A DNA stretch of 64,000 bases from Lepiota brunneoincarnata (lineage: Eukaryota > Basidiomycota > Agaricomycetes > Agaricales > Agaricaceae): contig JAEBUN010000047.1 of NCBI GenBank assembly GCA_023014365.1, positions 1 through 64,000 on the forward strand, read 5' to 3'. The notes beneath the pieces are model-generated. The model did no database searches. It had not been told where the DNA came from and saw only the letters and a program-made list of their open reading frames with translations. Positions 12,840 to 24,583 of the stretch are shown in pieces (position 1 is the first letter of the stretch; each line of letters begins with the position of its first letter). The translations under genes and the position numbers were made by a program.

Positions 12840-14831
12840 ATGTCAACAACACTCCTCGACCTTCCGCCAGAAATCCTTACTCATATCGTTCTCTTTCTAC
12901 CCCCAAAATGGATTCTCGCATGCAAGCGGGTGAACCGCCTCCTTTATAACCTTATATCGGGTTCAGCCGAAGTACAGTACCATCTCTACCTTGCTCTTGC
13001 AGGCCTCCAGGACAACCCACACTGCCAGCTTCCCACGAGGCAGCGCCTGCAGCAACTTCGTGCTAGGGAAAGTCGCTGGGAGGAGCTCGAACTCAAGTTT
13101 GAAAAGACCATCGACGTCCCTTATGTAACCTCGGGGATATACGACTTGACTGCTGGCGTATACCTCTTGGGTAACGCCTCTAGACGAGCTCTGCATTACA
13201 CATACCTTCCCAGTAAGCCCGGAGACGAGGTGGAGTGGAAGGAGCTCAAAACCGATCAAATCATCATTGACATGGGATTGTGCGTCCATGAACATGACCT
13301 CATTGCGGTCATCGCGACGTTCGTAATCTCACCATCTGATGGCGTCTACTGACGACTTATGTAGAGATCAGAATCCCCTCCATGTTGAAGTGCCTGGTGT
13401 TCAGGCTTCATACATGATTAGACTGCTCCTGAACCAAGCCTCGACAGGCAAACCTCACCCTCAGGCGGAACAGCCAAATATTGCTGTGATGACCACGCTC
13501 CGGCAGCGCCCGGCAGTCGGGATCGAAATCGTTGGAGACAATTTGGTGTTGGTTCTCGCGTATTATGAAAATCCTTTCAAGCCTGATGACCTAGTTTTCA
13601 TTTACGAGTGGAAGACGGGGAGGCTAAAGATGGTTCGTTTGGTATTGGTCCTCCTTGTAGCGTGCAGCTCATGGATTTTTCAAGAGACTACATGCGCCCT
13701 ACCACTCGTACGCTGGCCTTCTGTTCTTGACTACAGATATCATCCTACTTCCCAATACGAATACCGGTACACTGGAGTATTGGAGCATTCCCAAAAACCA
13801 AGCCCAGCCCCCTCCTACCCAACCACTTCTGGTCCTTTCGCTCCCTAAACTCAATACTGGTAAAAGCTACCACCGCATATCGTGTCGCGCGGAACCCAAC
13901 CCTACCACCAGTCTTCGATATTCGTCAAAACCATTCCATTCAGATCCACACCATGCCATTGCAATATTCAGCATTAGTATTAGCTCTGGCAACCCTCCTC
14001 ACCTACATTTAGAGCATCAATGGTATTGCGGCTTCGCTCTATTCATCCATCGCAGTTCTCTCCTTGCCTGCCTTGATAAGCATTCTCCAAGTGCTGGCGA
14101 GTCACAACCGGTGCTCTATGATGAATGGGGTCCACCGTCCTGTCGCTGGATTTCCACGGAAGCCTTCCCTACACGGTGGATCACAACGACTTGCGGACAG
14201 AGGTGTGCCATTATACCGGACATGGGAAGGGAGTCGGTCAAAGCACCAATTATCTTACTCAATTTCAATCTGATGGACGTGGAAAGAATCCTGGTTCAGG
14301 AGATGCAGGACAATAAGAGGGCAGCATCAAAAGCCGAGCAGAAATCGAAAGAGATTGGGCAACAAGCCTCAGGCACGATACAATACGAGGACGCCGAGTG
14401 GGAGGATGAGGAAAACAGAGCTGATGGGCAGGGCGACACTCCTATGGAGGATATAGGGGACCAAATAATGTGGAACCATGAGGGCAGGAGCGACGATGGG
14501 TCGGAAATGCAGTCGGGCTCGCCCCTCGAGACCAGAATCGAGGAGGTCGATGCTCCTCCAAGACCACGACGCCGCGTCAAGGCCATCACGCACCTGAGAG
14601 ACAGCCTGGACAACGACCGGGGATGCTTTGAGAGTATTGTGTACTCAACTTTGCCGTACACAGCATGTTCGTCCCCAAGCACGTACAATTTCGATGGTGT
14701 ATTGCTGGATGAGGAAAGGGTGTTGGGCTTACAGGTGAGTGACCCGTCTCTTGCATGCCTACCTCTCTCATCATGTGAAGACCAACGTGTTTGATCGCAT
14801 AACAACGGTGCACTTGTTACATCACGGGTAG
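12840..14831 (+). CDS. F-box protein (about 623 aa)
   Basis: The N-terminus LLDLPPEILTHIVLFLPP followed by ILACKRVNRLLYNLI is a clear F-box, the Skp1-binding module of SCF ubiquitin ligases. The remaining part probably selects substrate. Exons: 12,840-13,318, 13,365-13,632, about 13,661-14,734 and 14,781-14,831. The last exon encodes TNVFDRITTVHLLHHG and stop, and fits the family's C-terminus. Residues around APYHSYAGLLFLTTDIILLP and NTGTLEYWSIP give beta-strand-rich ordered sequence, and a long acidic insert (EDAEWEDEENRAD) precedes the C-terminus. The second intron is odd. The only frame-consistent solution is a 28 bp intron (13,633-13,660), or 31 bp with other boundaries, far below the 46 bp of its neighbours, so a small deletion is possible. 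Substrate unknown. Confidence 0.75.
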
Positions 14832-15899
14832 CCCGTTAAAATAGACCATGTTTATGTCTGGCTCATCGACATTTTCTGGTTCTTTGGATTTCTTCTGACG
14901 AAATATCGCCTGTCTGCTGTCGTATCTGACCTTGTAACCAGTACCATAACAACACATTCATTTCTTTACTTCTATACTGATTATGCGCCGCCAAATAGAA
15001 GCGTGGTGACGGGCTGCGGAATGAGCCTAGATTACAGCTGCTTATTTGATAGTTAACGCTTAAACATCCACTGGCATTTGATAGAACTCCCCCTTGCTGG
15101 ACAGAGTCAGGGACCAACATGGATTGAAGCTGGGGCTCGAAACCTTCGAGTGCAATACCGACAAGTGCAAACGTCTCGGAAAAAGACCTAAGACATTGAC
15201 GAAGAAGAAAAATATTTAAGTAAATAATCTAGAAGACTCAGTAAGCCTACTAAAGCCCGGGAGACGGATGCACCAAGGGCATTACATATAGCCTGCTGGT
15301 CCTTTTCAGGGATCCACGAGCTCGGCCGTACCCAGGTTCTTACTGAAGGGAGTAGTGGGCAGGGCCGCTTACCCGCCAGCGATCGTTTATTTAACATCGT
15401 GAGAATGATTATACTAGCAATTGCCCCCGTGTATCCCCGTGTGTCCCATCATGGCCGGATCAGTCAGTCGGCGTCAAGTGACTAGAACGCGGTCTTCCTG
15501 AATTCTATCCACGAGGGGACGGGACGCCGCATTCTATTTTGACCGTTTGAGCGGATTGGCGTGCAATACAAATCTCCATAGTTGCTGAAGCTATTTATGG
15601 CGGCCCCTGTCTGTTCCGTTTCTGGCAAAACAAACCGCTATAAAATCTCCAGCTTTACTCGGAATCATGGGCCCGGGATAGAGTGTACAGTTTGTTGGGG
15701 TATGAGGGTCTCGCGGTTTGTTTGGGTCTGCAGGTAGGTGGCTACTGAACGCAACGCATATCTCTCCCAAACGGGGACAGAAGGCCAACCGGGGCTTTAT
15801 TATTTATTCATTTTTCAAGTTCCCGGAAAACTACCGTCATATCGTACCCCGGTATACCCCTGCAACCAGTACCATGACAGCACTTACACCCCCCTTCCC
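14832..15899. other. intergenic between two convergent genes
   Basis: About 1.07 kb between the stop of the F-box gene and the stop of the minus-strand amino acid transporter, so it should hold both 3' UTRs and terminators. Only short open frames are present. A tRNA-like string near 15,135 does not fold into a cloverleaf. Nothing else is supported. Confidence 0.5.
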
Positions 15900-18492
15900 C
15901 TATACCGGGGATGCACAACCAAATGAGGTGGCTGAACCAGCGGTATCGAATGCTTGTTTGATTGTCCTGCCGGTACCCCACATTCCTATATATCGTTAGC
16001 CATTAAACCAGGGAGGGGACGCATAAACAGGGGACATACCTAAGCATGCCATCGCGAGTCCACCTATCCCAATAACTACGTTAAATAGTTTGAAATACCA
16101 TCTTCCGCTAAACAAACCCTTGAAGCGTGACCTTGATCATCAGCAACCTCGACAAATTAAATTCAATCACAGATTACCTACCCGCTTCCATCGCGACAAC
16201 TCGTACCAGCTGTCCACTCTCCCCGCGGCACCCCTCCCGGGTACATACGGTGCGTCAGCGGACATAGCGTCGGTGATAACGTCGTACCCGGCGCGCAGCA
16301 GGGGAGGGAAGGCGTACGTGAATTGCATGACCGCCATAGCACCGATGAGACCAATTATGGACTGGACCTGTGGAATGGCGGAGCCGATAATAAATGCTAA
16401 AAAAAAAAAGCATTCAGGCGTTGTTTCACCGGGGCTGTATTTAGAACATACCAATACCCCAGTAGCCGCAAACGATAACTAGTAAAGCATGAAATGTCAA
16501 GTTAAGGTTCTCTGCGATAGACGATAAATGGACGGACAAGACCAGATGATGCGTCCTTTAGGGGTCATGAGCTGGGGTCCCTTGAAATAGTCCTCCACGA
16601 AGCTTCGGTATATGACCTCTGCAGGGTGCAGCCCGTCGTAAGGATAAGAAGATCATTTCAAAGGAATGCATACTTGACCCGATGTTTCCATACAGCCCAG
16701 TGGCTATTGTAGCGGAAAATAGTGACAATACGTTTCCTGTCCAGAAGCATGAGCAGGGGGATAGGGATGGTAAGCTGAGGAGGAGACGAAGACATACCAA
16801 CCGTCTGCCATGAAAATTTGCTGACGCCCTGATATGCGAGTGGGAGCGTGAACTGCCCTTGGAAGGCCTACAAATCTCGGAGGTAGTATCGATAGAAGCT
16901 GATCACACGGGGAAAAAAGCCCACGTAGATAAAACACCCATACAGGACGTAAACGAAAAAGATGAATATCTGAGCGATAGTCTGGAGCCGATATGAGTAT
17001 ACCGGGCCCCAAGTAAGACTCTCATACGACACAGGGCGTACCAGTCCTTTCCAGAAATCCATGGGCCTTCGCATCTCCGCCATCTCCAAGTAAATATCAG
17101 TTTTTGTTCAGGAATAGCGAAATATTGGTTAATTACAATCTCGGGGAATATCATAGCCCCTCCGTATGCAAACACCTATGGAAGATCTGTTGGATGGGTG
17201 TGCGGATTTAGGGGGCATCGACTCACCATATTCATGATTCCCGTCACCTGAAGAAAGAGTGGTAAGGTAGCGGATGTGTTTGTTATCACGGGCCCGGGAT
17301 CCACGCCTAGCGACCTTTGTGCAGCTTCAAAATTGGGTGGGCTGTGAGCGACAAAGCCCATAGAAAGACAGATAATGGTGACGTTGATCCTTGTAATCTC
17401 AGTTAGTATAATATCGCTATATGTTATAATACCTGGACGATACCAGACTGCACTGTTTGCTATCCAACCGTAATTCTGTAAGAAAAAGGTCACACCCTGA
17501 AGTCGTTCATCGCTGAACATAACATACCCTCAACAAACGCACTTGTCCAATTACCATCCCTACCAATGTCCAGATGACGATGCAAACGGAGAAGCACAAC
17601 TAACATGTCCTGAGCACAACCAGGTCCATTCGCATAATTTGACACACATACACGCCTTTGTGTAACCTGAGAGAACGCTTGACCATTTGAGAGGGTGTTA
17701 ACACCGACCTTCAAGTATAGAATATATGTTGTCGTATTGCGAGTATAAATTCAGGTGAACATACCAAAGCTATCAGCTGCAGATTCTGCAGGAGTGATGA
17801 TACTCGACGGGCCCACTTCCCATAGATACGTTCCATGATGTCGGAGTACGTTCGTAAGGGATACCTCGGGGAGTCAAGGCGGATGAAAAGCCGCCAGAGA
17901 ATAAGACCAGTGTACAGTGATACGACTGCCACTGGGTCACGGGCAAAGGTTAGACATGAAGATCCACGTGTGGCCAAGACGGGAAGGACGAACTGAAGAA
18001 ATACAATATAATTCCTATACAGATCATGTCGGACGCGCATTGACATAATAGAGTATGTTGGTACATACCAGGCACCCAACCCACCTGCGAGATCGCAAAT
18101 GGTGCGTTGAAAGGACCCAAGATATCCGTCGTTATCAAATAGAATACAGATGCCCATGATGCAAGTCGCATCGACCTGGATGCGCTAGCGCGTTCCTCTT
18201 GTTCGGGTGTCATTGGCACCTCTGGGTGTCGATGCCTAGGGTCAATATTGACATTTTCTCCTTTGTGGTCCGATGTTCTGTAAAACCAGGCCTTTTTCTC
18301 TTCAACTTGGACAGATGGAGCCGAGGGGTCTATTGTGGGGGGGACGGATTCGGTATGTCGCTGGACTGCAGCATAATACAGGTAATCCTCGAATACCGTC
18401 TCTTGCATGAATATGCTAGAGTCCAGATCGGGTGATACGGTGTCGGGTGATGTGGATTTCTCGGATCCAGTTGTTTCTTTGGTTTCGAGCAT
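15900..18492 (-). CDS. AAAP-family amino acid transporter (Aa_trans type)
   Basis: A multi-intron gene reads in order as an amino acid/auxin permease: a soluble N-tail from MLETKETTG, ASWASVFYLITTDILGPFNA and PFAISQVGWVPG (first membrane span), LYTGLILWRLFIRLDSPRYP with SDIMERIYGKWARRV, SNGQAFSQ, FSVCIVIWTLVGMVIGQV, MGFVAHSPPNFEAAQRSLG, FAYGGAMIFPEI, EMAEMRRPMDFWKGL, GNVLSLFSATIATGLYGNIG, FIIGSAIPQVQSIIGLIGA, and the last span GRWYFKLFNVVIGIGG before GSATSFGCASPV and stop. Mapped exons include 18,492-18,069, a 21-nt micro-exon 18,014-17,994 and 17,931-17,765. The stop lies at 15,902-15,900. All segments keep frame across plausible introns, so it looks functional. Likely a proton-coupled amino acid carrier of plasma or vacuolar membrane. 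Substrate unknown. Confidence 0.85.
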
Positions 18493-19944
18493 GTTTACTT
18501 GATAGTGGGATGGATAGCTGGGGGAAGGTATGGACAATATCCGCTCATGGCTTGACCGCAGTCTTATCATCGTATTTTTAGCATGAGCGTTCTCAAGTCG
18601 GCTCTTCTGCGGGTCACAAGACATCTCCCTTTGGGCGATGTCATCGCGAAAGGAGTAGTGATCTCGACCGTCTTTCTACCCCAAAAACACCGTTGACGGG
18701 TCCACGCTAACGCTAGGCCCGCAGCACCGTGGACTGTAACCATGGCCCCCGAATCACCAGCACTATGTTGTTGCTGTTTGCAATGTGAGGTCGGTGTCAG
18801 CATAGAACAGTCAGGTGAACTCGTTGTGTGTCCAGGTGGGGGGTGGCTCTCATGCACCTTCGGCAGGATGTGCGAGAGTTGTGAAGCCGTTGGTGCCGTT
18901 GTTGCCGACTTCACGAATCATTGATTTGGAATTGAATCGTGTTGGTGCCTCGAGTTTCGGTATTTTCAGTTCCAACCCAGTTGTAGGCACGACCTCGACG
19001 AGCGATTCAAACGGTTCTTAGATAGTTCGAGCGTGTCGATCCGATCATGGGGAAAGTGCACGGTGTCTTGTATAATCACGCCGCCGGGGTTGTTCTGTGA
19101 CATACGACGTCTCTTTTTCGGCCTATATTACACATCAGTCTAGAACTTAGGCTATGATGAGTTCGAACACAACCACCAGAAGTAACTTAGGGAGCACATT
19201 ACTTCGTTACCCTGGTTGCTTCTCGCGATTTTGTGGCGTTGATTTTCGTTGTGCTGAGCACGTGAGCAGCCGCTAGGGGTGCTGAAACAAAGAGTCATGT
19301 CAACCCTTGCGGCAATGGCATTTGTGCCTCGTTATGTCAAGTGCCTAACTGTGTGCATTGAACGTCTGTCAAAAGGGTAAAATTTGATCAACCCACCGAG
19401 AAAGATTCGTTGGGAACACCATAAGTGGATGGTCTGCGGCAAGGTGGTCCAGGATTGAAGAGTGTGCGCACCAAGTCCCCAGGGCTTCATATAGCATTTC
19501 AGACCCTGAGAACCCGCTTAATTTTTGTATTAATTGTATAATCACAGGAGGCCGCTTAATCAACATTGGCATTCGGATCAATGATGTGCACCCGTGGAAA
19601 TCTGTCCATACGCACCACACCGCATTTACGCGTTATGATAGCCGATATATCGGGAGACAACGTCCCTTAGCAGGGTAGGTGAAGGCCAGGTGGGCTTCGT
19701 GTGAAAGAATATGGTCGGTGCTGTTGCGCTGTGGGCATATCCTAGTCTAAATTAATCGTGATAAGATATGCTTGCTGATACAGTTGACTTTGAAATAACC
19801 CATACTTTTGGTGGACACCCTGAACCCATGGGTTATCATAGAGTATGGGTTGCCACAAAGGCCTCTCCGGACCGGGGTTCCCGGAGCGGGCGGGCCTAAA
19901 CTCATGTATTTTATAACGAAGGGTATATAGTAGTTCTACTGCAA
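18493..19944. other. intergenic, no gene recognised
   Basis: Upstream region of the minus-strand transporter. Small frames at 18,567-19,021 and 19,369-19,620 show no domain or splice pattern. An inverted-repeat block lies at 19,797-19,851 (listed separately). The right part may be the flank of the transposase relic at 19,945. Confidence 0.4.
19797..19851. repeat. nested inverted repeat
   Basis: AACCCATAC and its complement GTATGGGTT bracket about 35 bp that itself contains the 12 bp palindrome AACCCATGGGTT. It could form a cruciform or be a footprint of a terminal repeat of the adjacent transposase relic. No gene is attached to it. Confidence 0.35.
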
Positions 19945-20387
19945 CTAAGTAGAAGAGAAATAGTCAGTAACTAATGTCGGCTGGAGTGTGCGAGACCCTT
20001 CAAGCCGGGTCTGGTGACCGAACTTCGAAAGAACTGCCTCGAGCTGACGTGCAAATTCAGAATCCACATCAGCTATGTATTGCTGAATAGTCTGTGATGC
20101 TGCAAGAACTTGTCGGCGGGATGGCCTTGGGGGGACTTCTTCCACATCGTCACTATGATCATCTCCCCCATTAATTTCCATCATCTCTGCTGCTGTTCTC
20201 TTTGCGTTAACTGAGTCAGCGATTTCCTGATCAGAAATTCAGGTACAGATGACTTCGCATTTAGACTCTGAGGAAAGCTTCTCTGCCTGGCTAAGGCGTG
20301 CAAAAAGTACATTCCTATGTCTTTTTTGTTGGAACGCAAATACGTGGCAGGGTCGTGGACCCACAATCCCCTTGGACACGCATTCAA
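19945..20387 (-). pseudogene. C-terminal remnant of a pogo/DDE_1-type transposase
   Basis: Two adjacent minus-strand frames (20,387-20,181 and 20,184-19,945) encode the end of a transposase. The last part reads PPRPSRRQVLAASQTIQQYI, then FARQLEAVLSKFGHQTRL, then LVTDYFSST and stop. I remember this closing pattern from fungal pogo/Tigger-like transposases, though I cannot test it here. The catalytic DDE core is not present, so at most it is a relic. The upstream frame (AAGGCG-side segment with KDIGMYFLHALARQRSFP) is probably part of the same protein. Repeated terminal-like sequence sits 130-290 bp to the right. Confidence 0.4.
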
Positions 20388-20516
20388 CAGCCTTGCCCTT
20401 TATTAAATACGTGCCTTGACCTTATACTTCTTCGCTTTGTAGCGCTTTTATGGTTCCCCCATTATCCTTTTAGACATGTAGATATATATTGCAGACAGTC
20501 CACGGACACTCCCCTC

Positions 20517-20672
20517 AGTACTCGCGCGTAAACGAGTGACTGAGGTGAGCCCCGTCTATACCATTCTATCATCCCAGTATTCACGTCATTACAGATTTAC
20601 TGTTTCCTACAGGTACTTATAATAAAATAGTACTCGCGCGTAAACGAGTGACTGAGATTTACTGTTTCCTAC
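20517..20672. repeat. short interleaved direct repeats
   Basis: A 28 bp string (AGTACTCGCGCG, then TAAACGAGTGACTGAG) occurs at 20,517-20,544 and again at 20,629-20,656. An 18 bp string AGATTTACTGTTTCCTAC occurs at 20,593-20,610 and 20,655-20,672. The two families overlap by two bases at the right end. The string contains CTCG..CGAG symmetry. Position beside a transposase relic suggests excision or tandem-duplication scars. Confidence 0.6.
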
Positions 20673-20993
20673 ATTTTTACTTGCTCTTTGAGTTTCTTGA
20701 GCCCGTTCTTGAGCATGTTGAGTGGATTATTGCCCATAGCTGTGATGAGGGGTGAGAGAATGAGTGAAATTTTGCTAGTAGACGCTCTGTATCCAGGGAA
20801 CTTGCTCTATTCCTCCTATTCAGCGTAAGAAACCCAAAAAGGCTCTGCGGGACCCCTCCTCAAGGTTTCATGTCTTCTGTAATTAAATGGTGAGCACAGG
20901 ATTCTTGGCATTAGATTTGATGAATGCAGGGATAGGTAAAACCGATTATGTGCGAATACATATCTGTTGCTTAGTTGTCCCTGCCAAGTTCAG

Positions 20994-20999
20994 TATAAA
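20994..20999 (+). promoter_or_regulatory. TATA box of the 8-Cys secreted protein gene
   Basis: TATAAA about 40 bp upstream of the ATG at 21,038. It supports that start. Confidence 0.4.
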
Positions 21000-21037
21000 A
21001 TGTTCCGCAAACGTTCCAGCAGAACTCACTTATCGCT

Positions 21038-21737
21038 ATGTTCGCCTTCACTTTTGTCTCGACCGCATTGGCTTTTTCTGCGCCACTTACTCGAGGTATG
21101 AATCTGCGTACGGTGGAGATCCAGAGGCTAACGTGTTCAACTTCTAGTTGTCGCCCGGCCAAGTGGGGATACCCTCAGCCTTTTCTCTCGCCAAGTGGTC
21201 GAGTCCTCGTGGATCCCTTCCGAATGCAACGACAGATGTTCCGTGGCTCTTGAAGTAGCAAATGGCGTAAGTTCTTCCCTTCGGGCGCTACTCAGGAGCT
21301 TACGATAAACCCAACAATGGCGCTAGCAATGTTCGACCACCGAGTGCATGTGCACCGGTCGCGTCAACAAGGGTCTGTCCGTCTGTCTTGGCTGCGTCTA
21401 CCATCGGGTAAACCATGTTGACCCGGATGCTGGCCGTAGGGTGGTAAGGGCTTACAACGGTGGGCTTGCCTTATATTGCGGTTGTACCCACGATTTTAAC
21501 TTTCTTTAAGGATACGTCGCGTCTTGTGGCGGAAATGGCACATCTGTTGATAATCTGGGCTTTCCCATCGAGAATAGTGATAGTGATTCTGGTGATTCTG
21601 GCAGTTCTGGCGGCTCCTCTGGCTCCTCCGGCGGAGGTGGGACTGGCGGAAGCAGTGGAAATGCTGCCTCTAGTACCTGTGTCGCAGGGGTTGGACTTGT
21701 TGGTGTCGCAGCTGCAGGCCTTTTCTTGCTACTTTGA
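21038..21737 (+). CDS. secreted, probably GPI-anchored 8-cysteine (CFEM-like) protein, about 170 aa
   Basis: Exons 21,038-21,095, 21,148-21,266, 21,327-21,435 and 21,511-21,737 sum to 171 codons with matching phases. MFAFTFVSTALAFSAPLTR is a signal peptide. The mature domain has eight cysteines in the order CNDRC, QCSTTECMC, VCLGC, ASC, resembling the fungal CFEM pattern without being a textbook match. A Ser/Gly-rich spacer (SDSGDSGSSGGSSGSSGGGG) follows. The tail GNAASS, then VAGVGLVGVAAAGLFLLL, is a GPI-attachment signal. Such proteins sit on the fungal cell surface or in the wall; some CFEM proteins bind heme or act in host interaction, which cannot be claimed here. The third donor is uncertain (GTAGGG chosen because it keeps frame). 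Confidence 0.7.
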
Positions 21738-22165
21738 CTTATGGGCTAGAAAGACATTTGCCAGGGACAATAGTTGGCTTTTTTTGTTTATGTTGAACAA
21801 TGACTGCGATGATTCTGGATGACAACTTCAGATGATACGATGTCACGATTGAATGTCAATACACGTTGTGCAACGTTGAAGTTCTTTTTATCATAATGAA
21901 ACTGGCGGCTCGAGAAATAGCTACCTGGTTGAGTATATTCAAAAGTACTGATTACACCCCTTGCGAGGCACAGATACAAGCGAAATGGCTGAAAATGCGA
22001 ATGGTGGCCTTCAAACTCTGTCGTCTTTTGGCGGGCCGAATTACTGAGTGCTGGGAAGCTTTATCCAGAAAAGGAATCGAACCCAGTTTCAGAGCGCACG
22101 TGACTGATTTGTTGGGCAATGGCGCTTCTTTTCACGAAGGTGAAACTACTTGTAACCACTCCACC

Positions 22166-23860
22166 ATGCATCGCGTGTTAGCCATTCCAGAACTCCTTGA
22201 TACTATCTTCAGGATGATGGACAATTCATCCAACCTTAACAATGCCCTTGTTTGTAGGAAGTGGTCTGAATTTGCACTTGATGCTTTGTGGAGAACAGTC
22301 AACGATTTGCACCGGTTATTTAACTTGTTGGCACCGCTAAGGAAAGCAAACTCGGGACAATATGTACGCCCTTCCGCTGTTACACCGTAGAAGACTGAAT
22401 GCAAAACCTTCGTTCAGGAATTTTCTCGTCTTCCAGAATCCAACGATTGGATCCAATTCGAGCGGTACGCGAAGCGTGTCCGGGAGCTTGCCTACAACGA
22501 GAACGACGCGCAAACTCATCTCAACCAGTCTGTGTTTGATGACATTGCCAGGACGAGGATTAGCTTGACGATACTGCCGAACATGCACACCCTCAATTGG
22601 AAGGCCTCCATACCCCTCTGCGTGATGTTTATGCACTCAAACGTCAAACGGTTCATCATCTACCTCCCCGACATCATTAGAGCCTCATCCCCCCGACCCT
22701 TCTTTGACGACATCGCTGCTCGTATGCCCTCCATCACACATCTAGACATCAGAACCAACATACCCATGAACGCCTTCGAAGACGAGGCGCTGCGACTTCT
22801 ATCTGCTTTGTCAAAGCTGCAGAAAGTCGTCTTTCCGCGCTTTTTCTTTACTACACGCATAGCAGAATGTCTCTCGCGACATTCCAAGCTGGGCTCAATC
22901 GAGTTTCAGTATCTAGATGAACAGGGTGTGGGTGAACCGCGGGATACAGCAGCATTCAGACCGGAGCTCGCAGAAGGTGCTTTCGCTTCGCTATGGGACC
23001 TTTCACTGGTTGCTACATACAAGGATGCCCAACGATTTCTCACTATCTCGTTTGCACCTTCGAGCCTCACGATGTTATATATCGAGTCACCAAATCTCGA
23101 GTCTGCCGATGCAATGCAACAACTAATTACTGCTATTTCCGAGAATTGTCAACTCCTAAAATTATTGGCCCTCATTTCTCCTCGTAAGGTGTCGAGTTCA
23201 AACCCAGTGCCCACGGATAGCATCCCAGGACAAATAACCATGGAAACATTAAAGCCCCTCTTCTCCTGTTCGAATCTTACATCTTTGGATATCATCCACC
23301 GCTATCCTATGGACTTGCGCCAAGAGGACCTAGAAGTTCTCGCCCTGCGCTGGCCATCCCTCGAAACTCTTACGCTCAATAACGAGCCATCAGAATTTGA
23401 TTCGTCGCATCTGACCGTTGAAGCACTCTTCCCATTTGCGCGCCACTGCCCTTACCTCACCCACCTCGGCCTCTTCGTCGACGCCTCACCAGACCTCATA
23501 CCCGGCTTCTCCCCGAACTCTCCATTTCCAATATTCAAAAGCTTACAAAGACTCTCGATGGGTTTATCCGTTATCGCCGATCCTGTAGCTGTCGCGCTTT
23601 TTCTTAGTCAAATCCTACCGCTTGACTGCACAATTGACAGTGGCGTCATCTGGGATGAATCATTCGAGGTTCGAGAAGGTACTGCGGGTACCATTGGCGC
23701 TAGATTCGACCTATGGAATGCTGCCAACGAGCTGGTTCCGGTCCTAGCAAGGGTGCGAATGGAGGAACGAGAGAGAACGAAGGAGATGAAGCGCGAATTA
23801 GACGATTTGCAGATCCGTACCCGGATTTTGATGGAGAAGTTTGGTAGTATTGTCGGTTGA
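22166..23860 (+). CDS. F-box protein with LRR-like C-terminal domain (546 aa)
   Basis: Two exons, 22,166-22,363 and 22,418-23,860, are joined by a 54 bp GT-AG intron in phase 0. The in-frame stop at 22,388 lies inside that intron. The start HRVLAIPELLDTIFRMMDNS with ALVCRKWSEFALDALWR is an F-box. The remainder has repeated leucine-rich strands (ITHLDIRTNIPM, LTSLDIIHRYPM, LETLTLNNEPSE, YLTHLGLFVD) typical of the substrate-binding solenoid of basidiomycete F-box proteins. It ends in a charged helix (RMEERERTKEMKRELDDLQI). Probable SCF ubiquitin-ligase adaptor; target unknown. The gene appears intact. Frames extend upstream of 22,166 without a better start. Confidence 0.8.
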
Positions 23861-24583
23861 TCCGAGGCATGAGTACTCTTGTAGCTGCTGATTTATTGGT
23901 TACTTGAGTTGTTCTATATTTATTGTCTATACGGCTATTCTCTGTAAATGAGCATTGCAGTGTTGCTTTCGAAGAGTTTTCTATATGTCATGTCTCATAA
24001 ACGCCGCCAACGCCCACCAGTGGCCCGCGCCTAGCCTTGACCTTTGCCACGTCGTTGAAGGATGTGTGTTCGCTTCCTGCGCACTGCAGAGATGCTTGCA
24101 AGTTCGCCATTGACAGTTACTCGGCGATGGGTTTGCAATACTCGAGCGTCGCCAGTTGAGAATGTTATGCGAGACTGTAGAGCTTGAATTGACGGGCCTC
24201 GGTCTTGAAGTGGTAATGACGGGGCCAACCCCCGGAAAAGACACATTGCAAATCCAGGAACAGAAGCAAGTGGTGGCCCTTATTTGAATATGGTCAAACG
24301 ATATTTGACATCGGCGGCTATCGCTTCGCGGCGATGTTCAGTGCACATCACCTACCAAGACATAGAATAAAGCTTTGTTATTCCGCCTATATATGTGGTA
24401 TCAAGCGACACACACTGAGGTCATTAAGGACCAGAGTTCCCAAGAACTCTGGCAGCGGGCTCAATTTTACGAGTGCCAGGAGCACGCTCGGTTTACAGTA
24501 TACAAACGGATGGCAATAAAAGGCTCTGTTTTTTTCTGCAGCAATCCAAGCCACCCACTTTTCTTAAGCCCATTACTTGAATC
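23861..24583. other. intergenic and promoter of the double-CFEM gene
   Basis: No coding signal on either strand beyond short frames near 24.0-24.25 kb. A TATA-like AATAAAAGG at about 24,515-24,523 lies some 65 bp upstream of the next ATG. Confidence 0.4.

Noticed and set aside
15115..15180. tRNA-like string (GGCTCGAAACCTTCGAG)
   Set aside because: No cloverleaf or acceptor stem can be formed.
22065..22140. Possible tRNA on the minus strand (GGGTTCGATTCC with an anticodon-like loop)
   Set aside because: The T-arm stem has only two or three pairs, the anticodon stem does not pair and no acceptor stem closes it; coincidental T-loop motif.
22388..22390. In-frame stop suggesting the second F-box gene is broken
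   Set aside because: It lies inside a 54 bp GT-AG intron (22,364-22,417) that restores a continuous protein.
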